Below, in pieces: positions 16,729 to 25,715 of a stretch of DNA of 64,000 bases. The stretch comes from DATBAX01 sp963723765. GTDB lineage: Bacteria > Acidobacteriota > Terriglobia > Terriglobales > Acidobacteriaceae. Location: positions 186,001 to 250,000 of the forward strand of contig CAVRSD010000010.1 of the NCBI GenBank assembly GCA_963723765.1, written 5' to 3'. A program made the position numbers and the translations under genes. The notes beneath the pieces were generated by a model. That model ran no database searches and had not been told where the DNA came from. It worked only from the letters and a program-made list of their open reading frames with translations. Within the stretch, counting starts at the first letter, position 1. Each line of letters begins with the position of its first letter.

Positions 16729-18107
16729 TTAGAAAACTCTTTACTCAAGTTGCTCTGGGCTTGATTCTCTTTGGGATCAGCGCGTCTCTGTGGTCGCAAG
16801 TGGATACTTCAGCCGCGACTGGCGCGCCGAGCGGACCTACGGCGAATGGCCCCATGGTTGCTCCATCCCTGGTAAGTGGGGATGGGTATTCCATGGACTT
16901 CGCCTCAGAAACACCGCGCACGAATTATTTGAACGGTGGTGTGGTTTTCGGGGCCGCTTACGGCAATGGCATTCTGACGCAAGCCGGAACCGGAGTCAGC
17001 GACGTCACCTATTCGGTGGCTCCGACCATCGCGCTGGACCAGACCCGCTCCCAGTTTCATTGGAATTTGTCTTACAGCCCGGGATTTACTTTCTATCAAA
17101 AATATTCCGGTCTCAATCAATCGAGCCAGAATGTCGCTACAAAATTCAGTTACCGCTTCAGCCCGCATGTGACGTTTAGCGCCTCAGAAGGTTTTACCAA
17201 AACCTCGGGCGGCTACTTTCCTGTCTGTGGAAGTGAGCCTGGCAGTTCGTGCGGTGCGCTGCAGTCCCCAAACAACTCAGTGATCGCCCCGGTTACGGAC
17301 ACTTTGAACAATGCTTCCACCGCTCAGATTACTTATCAATTCAGTCCTGGCGGGATGATCGGAGCGACCGGCAATTTTTCCAAGCTGAGTTATCCCGACC
17401 AGTCACAGGCATCAGGCCTTTTCGGTTCGACGGCAGCCGGTGGAAGCGTTTTCTATACCCATCGCCTGTCCGGGAAGCATTACATTGGGGCTACTTACCA
17501 ATATCAGAAATATGTGACCAATTCAGAGGGTGCTTCGGTTCTCCCTGTGCCGGCAACGCAGGCGCAGAGCTTGATGCTCTTTTATACCCTCTATTTACAG
17601 CGTACGATTTCATTTTCCCTCTTTGGGGGGCCGCAATATTCGGATACCAGCAGCGTGTCGCTTCTTGGGAGCCAGATATTTCCCGAAGTGCGTTCCTGGT
17701 CGCCCGGTGGCGGCGGCAGTGTGAACTGGCAGGGACAACACAACAGCCTGGGCGCCAGCTATTCGCGGAAAGTCAGCGATGGCGGCGGACTGCAAGGCGC
17801 GGTCAGCTACAACGGCGCAGATGCCTCGGTTCGCCATCAATTTACTACGACTTTGAGCGGCACACTCGGTGGGGACTATTCGGTGAATAAACTTCTGGAT
17901 CCAGCCGCTGCGCTCGACAACACCGGCGGCCACTCGATTTCGGGCACCGCTACCGTGCAGCGCACCTTCGGGGAGCATTTCAACCTGACGGCAGGGTATT
18001 TGAGAGTGCATCAAAGTTATGACATACCCGCGCTACAGGTTGTGCCAAACCGGGACCGAGTCTGGCTGTCCATCGCATATCAATTTCAGCGGCCCCTGGG
18101 AAGATAA
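16725..18107 (+). CDS. Outer-membrane beta-barrel protein of the EPS locus
   Basis: The 460-residue protein has a signal peptide (residues 1-24, ending SLWSQ) and many alternating aromatic/polar beta-strand patterns through the rest of its length, with an aromatic-rich last strand (WLSIAYQFQRPLG). This is typical of outer-membrane barrels. It starts at a GTG that overlaps the stop of the export gene (GTGA), so translation is coupled. Barrel proteins in this position in exosortase-type EPS loci are thought to serve export across the outer membrane. Sequence alone does not show whether it is a channel or a structural barrel. Confidence 0.7.
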   Translation: MIRKLFTQVALGLILFGISASLWSQVDTSAATGAPSGPTANGPMVAPSLVSGDGYSMDFASETPRTNYLNGGVVFGAAYGNGILTQAGTGVSDVTYSVAPTIALDQTRSQFHWNLSYSPGFTFYQKYSGLNQSSQNVATKFSYRFSPHVTFSASEGFTKTSGGYFPVCGSEPGSSCGALQSPNNSVIAPVTDTLNNASTAQITYQFSPGGMIGATGNFSKLSYPDQSQASGLFGSTAAGGSVFYTHRLSGKHYIGATYQYQKYVTNSEGASVLPVPATQAQSLMLFYTLYLQRTISFSLFGGPQYSDTSSVSLLGSQIFPEVRSWSPGGGGSVNWQGQHNSLGASYSRKVSDGGGLQGAVSYNGADASVRHQFTTTLSGTLGGDYSVNKLLDPAAALDNTGGHSISGTATVQRTFGEHFNLTAGYLRVHQSYDIPALQVVPNRDRVWLSIAYQFQRPLGR

Positions 18108-18146
18108 GTCAGCAAGATTAAGATAGTAGGACGATAAGAAAACACC

Positions 18147-19739
18147 ATGGTGGAAGATTTCGAAGAGAAAAGTTCGGAAGGGTTCAGTCTGCAGCAGCTC
18201 GCGGGGATCATTCGCCGTCGCCGCTGGCACTTTCTGATTCCGCTGTTTTTTGGATGGCTGGTGGTGTGGGGTGCAAGTTGGGTGCTGCCCTCGGTTTATA
18301 AGTCGGGGACCACGATCATTGTCGAACAACCGACGGTGTCGAAAGACCTGGTGCCTTCGAACGTAAACGACAATCTGCAAGACCGCCTGCAGAGCATAAC
18401 CCAGCAGATTCTAAGCCGCACCCGGCTGGTGCACATCATTGATGAGTTCAATCTTTATACCAGGGAACGCGCCCGCCTTACCCCCGATGAACTGGTAGAT
18501 CGCATGCGCAAGGATATTGAAATCGAGTTGGTGCGTGCCCCTGGCAGTGACCAACTGCTTTCCTTCAACATATCTTTTTCATCGCGTGATCCGCAGATCG
18601 CCCAACAGGTGACCAGCGAACTCACCAATCTGTTCATCAATGAAAACACGGAGTTGCAGACCCAGCAATCGAAAGACACCACCAAATTTTTCGAAAGCCA
18701 ATTGGATGATGCCAAGAAAAGCCTGAGCGAACAGGAAGAAAAGATCCGTGTGTTCAAAGACCAGCATACATCCGATCTGCCCAGTCAGCTGCAAAGCAAT
18801 CTTGCGATTCTGAGCGGTCTGCAGAATCAGTTGCAGGCCGAACAAGACAATCTGGACCGCGCCCGGCAGCAAACCGTCTACTATCAGTCTTTGATCGGGC
18901 AGTATCGCGCATTGCAGAAATCTTCCAAGACTCCGAGTGGCGCTCCCATGGGGCTGCCGGCCATCGACCAGGAATTGGATAAGCTGAGAGCGCAGCTGGC
19001 GGATTTGAGCGCCCATTACACCCCTCAGCATCCCGATGTGCGGAAACTGAAAGAGCAGATTGCCCAGACCGAAAAGATGAAGGCCCAACTGGCCGCCAGT
19101 CTGGCAGCCAACGCAGGGAATCCCCAGCCGGATAACAGTGCAGCCGCCTCCAATGGCGATCTGTCCCTGGCCCAACTGCAGAGCCAGTTACAAGCCAATC
19201 AGATAGAGATCACCAATCGGGAGCATTCGGTAACGGCTTTACAAGCCAAGATCGGCGAATATCAGGGACGATTGAACCAGGAACCGGTGCGTGAACAGCA
19301 ATTGGCGGATTTGAGCCGCGGCTACGATCAATCGAAAGCGAATTATGATGATCTCCTGAAGAAGAAGAACTCTTCGGCATTGGCCACCGATTTGACGGAG
19401 CGCCAGCAGGGAGAGCATTTTCAGATGATTGATCCTCCCAGCTTGCCCGTGAAACCTGATTTTCCGAATCGCATGAAATTGTGTGGAATTGGTCTGGGTA
19501 TAGGAGTTGCCTTAGGGATCGTGTTTGCTGGCGGCACGGAATTCATGGACGACCGTGTTCATAGCGAGAAAGAGTTCAAGGAACTGGTGCCGGTGGATGT
19601 CATCGCCGAGATCCCCGAGGTGGCAACCGCGGACGAACAAATACGGCAGCAGAGATCCAATCGGCTGGCTTGGATCATGGCCAGCGTAGTATTTCTGTCA
19701 ATTTTGGCCGGAAGCGCATTAAGCTATCTTCGGGGTTAG
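18147..19739 (+). CDS. Chain-length determinant protein (Wzz/GumC type, exosortase-locus form)
   Basis: The 530-residue protein has a first membrane segment at about 30-50, a large periplasmic part with coiled-coil sections (about 170-270 and 300-410), a conserved proline-rich stretch before the second membrane segment (DPPSLPVKPDFPNR, about 430-445), and C-terminal membrane segments near 447-465 and 508-526. It has no cytoplasmic kinase domain, and a separate kinase-like gene follows at 20724. Proteins of this form set polymer length together with a BY-kinase. It sits in the usual order: export protein, chain length, ATPase, kinase. Confidence 0.85.
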   Translation: MVEDFEEKSSEGFSLQQLAGIIRRRRWHFLIPLFFGWLVVWGASWVLPSVYKSGTTIIVEQPTVSKDLVPSNVNDNLQDRLQSITQQILSRTRLVHIIDEFNLYTRERARLTPDELVDRMRKDIEIELVRAPGSDQLLSFNISFSSRDPQIAQQVTSELTNLFINENTELQTQQSKDTTKFFESQLDDAKKSLSEQEEKIRVFKDQHTSDLPSQLQSNLAILSGLQNQLQAEQDNLDRARQQTVYYQSLIGQYRALQKSSKTPSGAPMGLPAIDQELDKLRAQLADLSAHYTPQHPDVRKLKEQIAQTEKMKAQLAASLAANAGNPQPDNSAAASNGDLSLAQLQSQLQANQIEITNREHSVTALQAKIGEYQGRLNQEPVREQQLADLSRGYDQSKANYDDLLKKKNSSALATDLTERQQGEHFQMIDPPSLPVKPDFPNRMKLCGIGLGIGVALGIVFAGGTEFMDDRVHSEKEFKELVPVDVIAEIPEVATADEQIRQQRSNRLAWIMASVVFLSILAGSALSYLRG

Positions 19740-19750
19740 CTGGTAAACCC

Positions 19751-20740
19751 ATGTACAAAGCTTTTTACAACCTGCAGCGAAATCCGTTCGAGATTAGCCC
19801 GGACCCGTCTTTTCTGTTTCCTACCAGAAGGCATAATGAAGCCCTCGCGGCGCTTTATTACGGAGTCCGGCGGCACAAAGGTTTCGTGGTCATGACCGGG
19901 GAAGTCGGCACGGGCAAGACATTGCTGGTACGGTGCCTTTTGCAATTGCTCAATCGCAACGATGTGAGCTATGCCTATATTTTCAACAGCCGATTGTCTC
20001 CCCTCGAGTTTCTGCAATATGTCGCGGGAGATTTCGGACTTCCGACGTCGGGTAAGAACAAGAGCGAATTGTTGATGGAGTTGAGCAATTACCTGATTGC
20101 GCGCCACCTCAAGAAGCTGACTACGGTGTTGGTGGTCGATGAAGCTCATCACGTTTCGACAGAAGTGCTCGAAGAAATCCGGCTTTTGACCAACCTGGAA
20201 ACCACGCAGGAAAAGCTGCTGCAAATCCTGCTGGTCGGCCAGCCGGAACTCGACGAAAAGCTCGATTCCGTGGAATTGCGGCAGTTAAAGCAAAGAATCG
20301 CTCTGCGTTCCCAGCTCGAACATTTAAATCTCGACGAGACGAGCGGTTACATTCATCGTCGATTGGAGCTATCCGGCGCGACCCCGGAAGCTGCCAAGCT
20401 TTTGTTCCCCGAGCCGGCGATCGAGCGAGTCCACTTTCATTCTCGCGGCATTCCGCGCCTGATTAACACGATCTGTGAAAACGCCTTGATCACTGCGTTC
20501 GCTCAGAAATTGCAGGCGGTTTCCCCCGAAATCATCAATGACGTGGCGGTCGATTTCCGCTTGGGCGTGATGAGTCCGGAACCGTCGCAGCGCAATCCGA
20601 AAAAAGACAACAGTGAAGCTTTGGAAGCAGTGAAGACCTTGCTGAATCTGCATGACTATCTTAAGAGAATGCGATCCAGCGAACTCGAGCCTGCCATATC
20701 GACAAGACCGGGAGCCAGCGAGCATGAGCCGTATATTTGA
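19751..20740 (+). CDS. ExeA/GspA-like AAA ATPase (exosortase-locus associated)
   Basis: The protein begins MYKAFYNLQRNPFEISPDPSFLF, which is typical of the XrtA-associated ATPases and of ExeA. Walker A is GEVGTGKT near residue 52, Walker B is VLVVDEAHH near residue 130, and a sensor-like LKQRIALR follows. A C-terminal variable part contains NLHDYLKRM. An ATG at 19670 is in frame but lies inside the upstream gene; the ATG at 19751, twelve bases after that gene's stop, is the natural start. In EPS loci linked to exosortases this ATPase lies next to the kinase, as here. Its exact job is not known. Confidence 0.82.
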   Translation: MYKAFYNLQRNPFEISPDPSFLFPTRRHNEALAALYYGVRRHKGFVVMTGEVGTGKTLLVRCLLQLLNRNDVSYAYIFNSRLSPLEFLQYVAGDFGLPTSGKNKSELLMELSNYLIARHLKKLTTVLVVDEAHHVSTEVLEEIRLLTNLETTQEKLLQILLVGQPELDEKLDSVELRQLKQRIALRSQLEHLNLDETSGYIHRRLELSGATPEAAKLLFPEPAIERVHFHSRGIPRLINTICENALITAFAQKLQAVSPEIINDVAVDFRLGVMSPEPSQRNPKKDNSEALEAVKTLLNLHDYLKRMRSSELEPAISTRPGASEHEPYI

Positions 20741-21647
20741 AGCACTGACGAGATCCGAGGAAGAGCGCTCCGGTATTTCGTTTCCGGTGCCTCCAGCGTT
20801 GGCAACGGAACTCTTGCAGCGGGCCGAGCAGGCTTCGATGGGAGTCGTTGCTGCGGCGGCCAGTGCGCCGGCTACGGGCGAGCGGCCGGAGATCGGAGAA
20901 GCGGGCAGCATACCGATCACGGTTTTTCCGGGTAGCCGTTTAGTGTGCCTCAGCGACCAGGAAAGCCTGGCGGCGGAAAAATTTCGCTTTCTCAGCGTGC
21001 GCTTACGGCAGATCCAGCAAGCCCGTCCGCTGAAGAAGATCCTGATTACCAGCACGATTCCGGAAGAAGGCAAGAGCATGGTTTCGGGCAATCTTGCGGC
21101 TGTATTGGCACGAAAAAAACAACAAAGAACACTATTATTGGAAGGCGATCTACGGCGTCCTGTATTAGGAGCGCGATTTGGCCTGGGCAAACTTTCAGGA
21201 CTCACCGAGTGGCTGCAGGGCGAGTATCGACCGATGACCAGTATTTACCGTCTGGATGGGGCTGGATTCTGGTTTCTGCCTGCCGGCCACCCAGCCGAAA
21301 ACCCTTTAGAATTAATGCAGTCCGGGAAACTTTCGGGGCTAATTGAACAGTTGACTAGGGCTTTTGATTGGATCATAATCGACTCTCCTCCAGTGCTCCC
21401 TTTGGCGGACACCAGCCTTTGGGCGCGTTTGGTAGATGGCGTGCTATTAGTTGCTCGTGAAGGAGTAACCCAAAAACGCCAGTTGAAACGTGGCTTAGAA
21501 GCCTTGGATCAATCGAAATTACTTGGTATGGTATTAAACAGCAGTACCAACAGCGACCACGAGAATTATTACCAGCGTTACAGTCCCGTGGCGTCAACAC
21601 CGCAGAATAGTTCGCAGGCAGACCCCCCATCTTCTTCGAACCGGTAG
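20724..21647 (+). CDS. BY-kinase-like capsular ATPase (CpsD/CapB type)
   Basis: The cytoplasmic 307-residue protein begins MSRIFEALTRSEEER, typical of the exosortase-locus tyrosine autokinases. It contains a modified Walker A (TSTIPEEGKSMVSGNLA), Walker A-prime (LLEGDLRRP, where most relatives have VDxDLRRP) and Walker B (WIIIDSPP). The tyrosine-rich tail is short: NYYQRYSP. It would act on the chain-length protein at 18147. The start ATG overlaps the ATPase gene by 17 bases, and GGGAG lies upstream. Replacement of Asp by Glu-Gly in Walker A-prime is unusual, so kinase activity should not be taken for granted. Confidence 0.8.
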   Translation: MSRIFEALTRSEEERSGISFPVPPALATELLQRAEQASMGVVAAAASAPATGERPEIGEAGSIPITVFPGSRLVCLSDQESLAAEKFRFLSVRLRQIQQARPLKKILITSTIPEEGKSMVSGNLAAVLARKKQQRTLLLEGDLRRPVLGARFGLGKLSGLTEWLQGEYRPMTSIYRLDGAGFWFLPAGHPAENPLELMQSGKLSGLIEQLTRAFDWIIIDSPPVLPLADTSLWARLVDGVLLVAREGVTQKRQLKRGLEALDQSKLLGMVLNSSTNSDHENYYQRYSPVASTPQNSSQADPPSSSNR

Positions 21648-21709
21648 TTTCTGCTGTATCGATGTATCAGAGATAGACAGTCCCTCCCCAGACCGTCTTA
21701 GGAGCCATC

Positions 21710-22930
21710 ATGTCACAGCTCACAGACAATTTATTTGTTCTTGCTCCGCGCAAAAAAGAAGTTCGGGCAGAACCAGGAGAGGGAGTCGTGAATCCACGTC
21801 GTATGGGGCCAGGCAGTAGTTTTCCAGCTAGTGGGGTGCGGTCCGTGCCGGATCACGGGGTCATGGAAGAAGCATCTTTCCACAAAATGATTTCGCTCGA
21901 AAGAAAACGAACAGAGCGTTCCCGCAAGCCATTCCTGCTCATGCTTTTGGATTTGGGAACTCGCCTGCCTTCGGAGAAGAACGGGAAGGTGCTCGAGCAG
22001 ATACTCGCAGCCCTGTCGCTGACGACCAGGGAAACGGACATCACCGGGTGGTATAGCGAAGGTTCGGTATTGGGCGTCATGTTCACGGAAATCAGCGTCG
22101 ATGACAGTACCTCGAGTCTGAATACCATGGTGAACCGGGTCAGTGAAACTTTGCGAAGCAATTTGACCGCCCAGCAGTTCAATCAAATTACCATCAGCTT
22201 TCATCTGTATCCGGAGGAGTGGACGCACGAAATACCGGTGCGACAAAGCAACCCTACGCTCTATCCTGATTTATCCAAGCGGGATGAGTCCCGGAAACTG
22301 TTTTCAGTGTTAAAGCGAGCGATGGATGTGGCAGGGAGCGCGGTTGCACTTGCGCTGTTCTCGCCATTCTTTCTGGCCATTGCGGCGGTGATCAAGCTGA
22401 CTTCTCCCGGCCCGATTTTTTTCCGGCAGAAACGGGTTGGCCAGTATGGCGCCTCCTTCGTATTCCTGAAGTTTCGCTCCATGAACGTGAATAACGATCC
22501 CAGCGCCCACAAGAAATATGTCCAGCAGTTGATTGCAGGAAACGCGGACCGCAAGCCGTCAGACGGAAATGGCGAGGGAGTTTACAAAATCACCAACGAC
22601 CCTCGTATCACCAAGATTGGAGCGTTTCTACGGCGCACCAGTCTGGACGAAGTTCCACAGTTTATTAATGTCTTGCGCGGTGAGATGTCCTTGGTTGGAC
22701 CGCGGCCGCCGATCGCCTACGAAGTGGAAGCTTACGATCTCTGGCACCGGCGCCGGGTATTGGAAGCGAAACCCGGAATCACCGGTCTCTGGCAGGTGCA
22801 TGGCCGAAGCCGCGTGACCTTCGACGAAATGGTACGTCTGGATTTGCATTATGCCAAAACCTGGTCGCCCTGGATGGATGTAAAAATCCTGTTCCGGACT
22901 CCGGGCGCGATGTTTGGTGGCGCACACTAG
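21710..22930 (+). CDS. Priming sugar-phosphate transferase with GGDEF-like N-terminal domain
   Basis: The C-terminal half (about 200-406) is a bacterial sugar transferase domain (PF02397 type): one membrane hairpin (RAMDVAGSAVALALFSPFF), then GPIFFRQKRVG, FLKFRSM, RRTSLDEVPQFINVLRGEMSLVGPRP and PGITGLWQV. It would move a sugar phosphate onto undecaprenyl phosphate and start the repeat unit. The N-terminal half lacks the usual membrane bundle. It instead contains a soluble domain (about 60-170) whose pattern, KPFLLMLLDL, ILAALSLTTRETDITGWYSEGSVLGVMF, resembles a degenerate GGDEF domain without the GGDEF signature. This could make priming respond to a nucleotide or partner, which is inference. 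Start ATG at 21710 is preceded by AGGAGCC. Confidence 0.85.
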   Translation: MSQLTDNLFVLAPRKKEVRAEPGEGVVNPRRMGPGSSFPASGVRSVPDHGVMEEASFHKMISLERKRTERSRKPFLLMLLDLGTRLPSEKNGKVLEQILAALSLTTRETDITGWYSEGSVLGVMFTEISVDDSTSSLNTMVNRVSETLRSNLTAQQFNQITISFHLYPEEWTHEIPVRQSNPTLYPDLSKRDESRKLFSVLKRAMDVAGSAVALALFSPFFLAIAAVIKLTSPGPIFFRQKRVGQYGASFVFLKFRSMNVNNDPSAHKKYVQQLIAGNADRKPSDGNGEGVYKITNDPRITKIGAFLRRTSLDEVPQFINVLRGEMSLVGPRPPIAYEVEAYDLWHRRRVLEAKPGITGLWQVHGRSRVTFDEMVRLDLHYAKTWSPWMDVKILFRTPGAMFGGAH

Positions 22931-23061
22931 CCTAAAAGTTTTCGGCAGTTTTCTGGATAATTTAGATCTTTCAGCAGCAAACCCCTCCCGTTTGTTGTCG
23001 AGTGCTGTTCCAAACCACAAACCAATCCTAAGCAAATCAATCAGCCGTTGGCGGTGAAACT

Positions 23062-24063
23062 ATGGTTAAGTTTGGCGTTGTTGGATACGGGTATTGGGGG
23101 CCGAACGTGGTCAGAAATCTTGACCAGTTGGATGGGTCTCAGGTTGTGGCGGTTTGCGATAAGAGCCCCACGTCAAGGAAACGGATACAGAAAGCCCACC
23201 CCAATGTGAAGGTGACGGCGGAATCTTCCGAACTGATGTCCTCTACGGAGATCGATGCCATCGCCGTGGTAACGCCGGTTTGGACCCACTACGAACTGGC
23301 CAAGGCGGCTCTCGAAAATGGCAAGCATGTTTTCGTCGAGAAACCATTTACCAGCAACGCGGCCCAGGCCGAGGAACTTATCAATCTGGCGGAAAAGAAG
23401 AACCTGAAGATCATGGTCGATCACACCTTCCTGTTCACCGGGGCGGTGAAAAAGATCAGCCAACTGGTGGACGACGGCGCGCTCGGAAAGCTTTATTACT
23501 ACGATTCCACGCGGGTGAATCTGGGACTCTTCCAGCACGATGTGAACGTCGTGTGGGACCTGGCTCCGCATGATCTTTCCATTATTGATCATCTCATCAA
23601 GGAAACTCCGGAAGCGGTTTCGGCCACCGGACAGACTCACTTGAACGGGCATGAAGATGTTGCCTTCATCACCATCTATTTTCCCAACCAGATCATCGCC
23701 CACATCAATGTGAATTGGCTGTCCCCGGTCAAAGTTCGTACCACGCTGATCGGGGGAGAGAAGAAGATGCTCGTATGGAACGATCTGGAACCCGACGAAA
23801 AGATCAAGATCTACGACAAAGGCGTGCACATCACAACCCGTCAGGGCTTGTACAACTTGCTGGTGAACTACCGCTCCGGCGATATGTGGTCTCCACAACT
23901 GGAGCAACTGGAAGCCCTGCGACAGGAACTGGGCTACTTCATTGAATGCATTACCAATAATCAAACTCCCAGAAACGACGGTAAGGCCGGTCTTCGCGTT
24001 GTGAAGATGCTGGAAGCGGCCACCAAGTCGCTCGGCAAACGGGGAGAACTGGTTTACGTGTAA
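23062..24063 (+). CDS. Gfo/Idh/MocA oxidoreductase, WlbA/WbpB-like
   Basis: The 333-residue enzyme has a Rossmann motif GYGYWG at the N-terminus and the family lysine motif VEKPF near residue 94; WDLAPHDLSI in the second domain carries the conserved His. WlbA/WbpB enzymes oxidise UDP-GlcNAc uronic acid at C3 with NAD+, the step before WlbC amination and WlbB acetylation. Candidates for those two partners lie at 43121 and 42627, about 18.5 kb downstream, with the NRPS/PKS cluster between. The usual arrangement keeps these three genes together. Substrate is inferred from the partners. Confidence 0.75.
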   Translation: MVKFGVVGYGYWGPNVVRNLDQLDGSQVVAVCDKSPTSRKRIQKAHPNVKVTAESSELMSSTEIDAIAVVTPVWTHYELAKAALENGKHVFVEKPFTSNAAQAEELINLAEKKNLKIMVDHTFLFTGAVKKISQLVDDGALGKLYYYDSTRVNLGLFQHDVNVVWDLAPHDLSIIDHLIKETPEAVSATGQTHLNGHEDVAFITIYFPNQIIAHINVNWLSPVKVRTTLIGGEKKMLVWNDLEPDEKIKIYDKGVHITTRQGLYNLLVNYRSGDMWSPQLEQLEALRQELGYFIECITNNQTPRNDGKAGLRVVKMLEAATKSLGKRGELVYV

Positions 24064-24095
24064 CTAACTACAAGACTTTCTAAAACATTACCTCA

Positions 24096-25676
24096 ATGAG
24101 AGAACAGTTTTATCTTCGTCCCAATGTTGTGGTGGAACCGCTGGTACACCACTGGTACGCGTGGTCGCACCTGATTGCTCCGGCCACCGCAGCGAGGAAC
24201 GTCACCGAACGCCATCTGCGCATTATGGATTCGTTTTTGCAATCGCCGGCAGCGCATGCCGCGGCGGTCCAGAACCCCAAAATGTTGGGCGGCCCGTTCA
24301 TGGATTTGCCTGCCGAACGTGCAAAGGACATTGAGAATCTGGCGGTTGAAATCCGGCAAGGCAATTTGGCGGAGCTTTCGCGGGCGATTTGCGAGTTGGA
24401 TGCCATGCTGGCCCAGGCGAATGGTCATTCCCTTGAACAGTTATACTCGCAAATTCCTGCTCCACTGCAAGGCTATGTGGAGCTGGTTTACGATCTACAT
24501 AACAATCCTTCGTTTCGACTGATCGAACCTCTTCTATATAAGAGTCCTTATTACGACCCATCCTTGCAGACGCTCATGCTTTCGTTGATCAGTGAAGATG
24601 AACGTCCCTTTGTTTTGAGCACGCCACGCTTCAAAGAGAAGGGAAATGTGCATCTCAAAATTTCCTTCGCCAGCAAAAAAGTCGATCAGTTATTTCGTCT
24701 GAAAGACCAACCGGCAACCTTCGCTCAAATCAAGAGCATGCTGGATTTGGCGGATGAAGACGAGGAAGACTTTCGTTCGTTCCTCACGACCACGGCTCCG
24801 CAGCCTTACCCGAAGTACGAAGGCAAAGGCGCCCGTTGGCGTTATTTCGGACATGCCTGCATTCTGCTCGAAGCGGGCGGGTCCAGCATTCTGATGGATC
24901 CGGTGCTCAGCTACACCTACGAGAATAATATTTCTCGCTATACCTACGAGGACCTGCCACCAGTGATTGATTGCGTTCTGATCACGCACAATCATCAGGA
25001 TCATCTCCTCTTTGAAACCCTGCTGCAATTGCGGTCGCGAATTGGCACTATCGTGGTTCCAAGGAACGCGGGCGGCTCGCTGCAGGACCCATCAATGAAG
25101 CAAATTCTAAAGAATTGTGGATTCAAGAATGTCGTGGAAGTGGAAGAGATGGAATACTTGCAGGTTGGTCCTCTGTCTCTTACTGCGCTTCCTTTTCTTG
25201 GAGAACACGGTGATCTGGATGTGCGTACGAAGATGGCTTACCTTGCCCGCGTGAATGGGCATTCGCTATTGTTCGCGGCTGACTCTTGCAATATCAGCCC
25301 CAAGATGTATGAGCATGTCCAAGCGGAAACAGGCGATGTGGATATTCTTTTCGTGGGGATGGAATGCGATGGGGCGCCAATGTCCTGGCTCTATGGTCCA
25401 TTGTTTACCGAAAAACTGGAAAGAGGCAAAGATCAGTCGCGCCGGCTGGCGGGATCGAACTTCGAGCGGGCCAAAGGAATTGTCGATCAGTTCCATTGCA
25501 AGGAAGTCTATGTGTACGCCATGGGTCAGGAACCCTGGCTGAACTATGTGATGAGCGTGAAATATACGGAGCAATCGAACCCGATCATTCAGTCAAACAA
25601 GCTCATTGAAAGTTGTCGTCAACAGGGCATGGTGGCGGAACGGCTCTTTGGCGAAAAAGAAATCCTGCTCGCATAA
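24096..25676 (+). CDS. CmlA-type diiron beta-hydroxylase with metallo-beta-lactamase fold
   Basis: The 526-residue protein has an N-terminal helical domain (about 1-230; MREQFYLRPNVVVEPLVHHW) and a C-terminal metallo-beta-lactamase-fold domain with HNHQDH at residues 298-303. A glutamate at 370 (GEHGD) has the same spacing from the first His as I recall for Glu377 and His305 of CmlA, and the length is close to the 532 residues of CmlA. CmlA uses a diiron centre and O2 to beta-hydroxylate an amino acid while it is bound to an NRPS carrier protein. The next gene here is exactly such a stand-alone adenylation-carrier module. The alternative is a plain metallo-hydrolase, but the N-terminal domain and context argue against it. 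Confidence 0.75.
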   Translation: MREQFYLRPNVVVEPLVHHWYAWSHLIAPATAARNVTERHLRIMDSFLQSPAAHAAAVQNPKMLGGPFMDLPAERAKDIENLAVEIRQGNLAELSRAICELDAMLAQANGHSLEQLYSQIPAPLQGYVELVYDLHNNPSFRLIEPLLYKSPYYDPSLQTLMLSLISEDERPFVLSTPRFKEKGNVHLKISFASKKVDQLFRLKDQPATFAQIKSMLDLADEDEEDFRSFLTTTAPQPYPKYEGKGARWRYFGHACILLEAGGSSILMDPVLSYTYENNISRYTYEDLPPVIDCVLITHNHQDHLLFETLLQLRSRIGTIVVPRNAGGSLQDPSMKQILKNCGFKNVVEVEEMEYLQVGPLSLTALPFLGEHGDLDVRTKMAYLARVNGHSLLFAADSCNISPKMYEHVQAETGDVDILFVGMECDGAPMSWLYGPLFTEKLERGKDQSRRLAGSNFERAKGIVDQFHCKEVYVYAMGQEPWLNYVMSVKYTEQSNPIIQSNKLIESCRQQGMVAERLFGEKEILLA

Positions 25677-25715
25677 GCATTCTTTACGTACTTCAAGCAA
25701 ATCCAGACAACTCAC

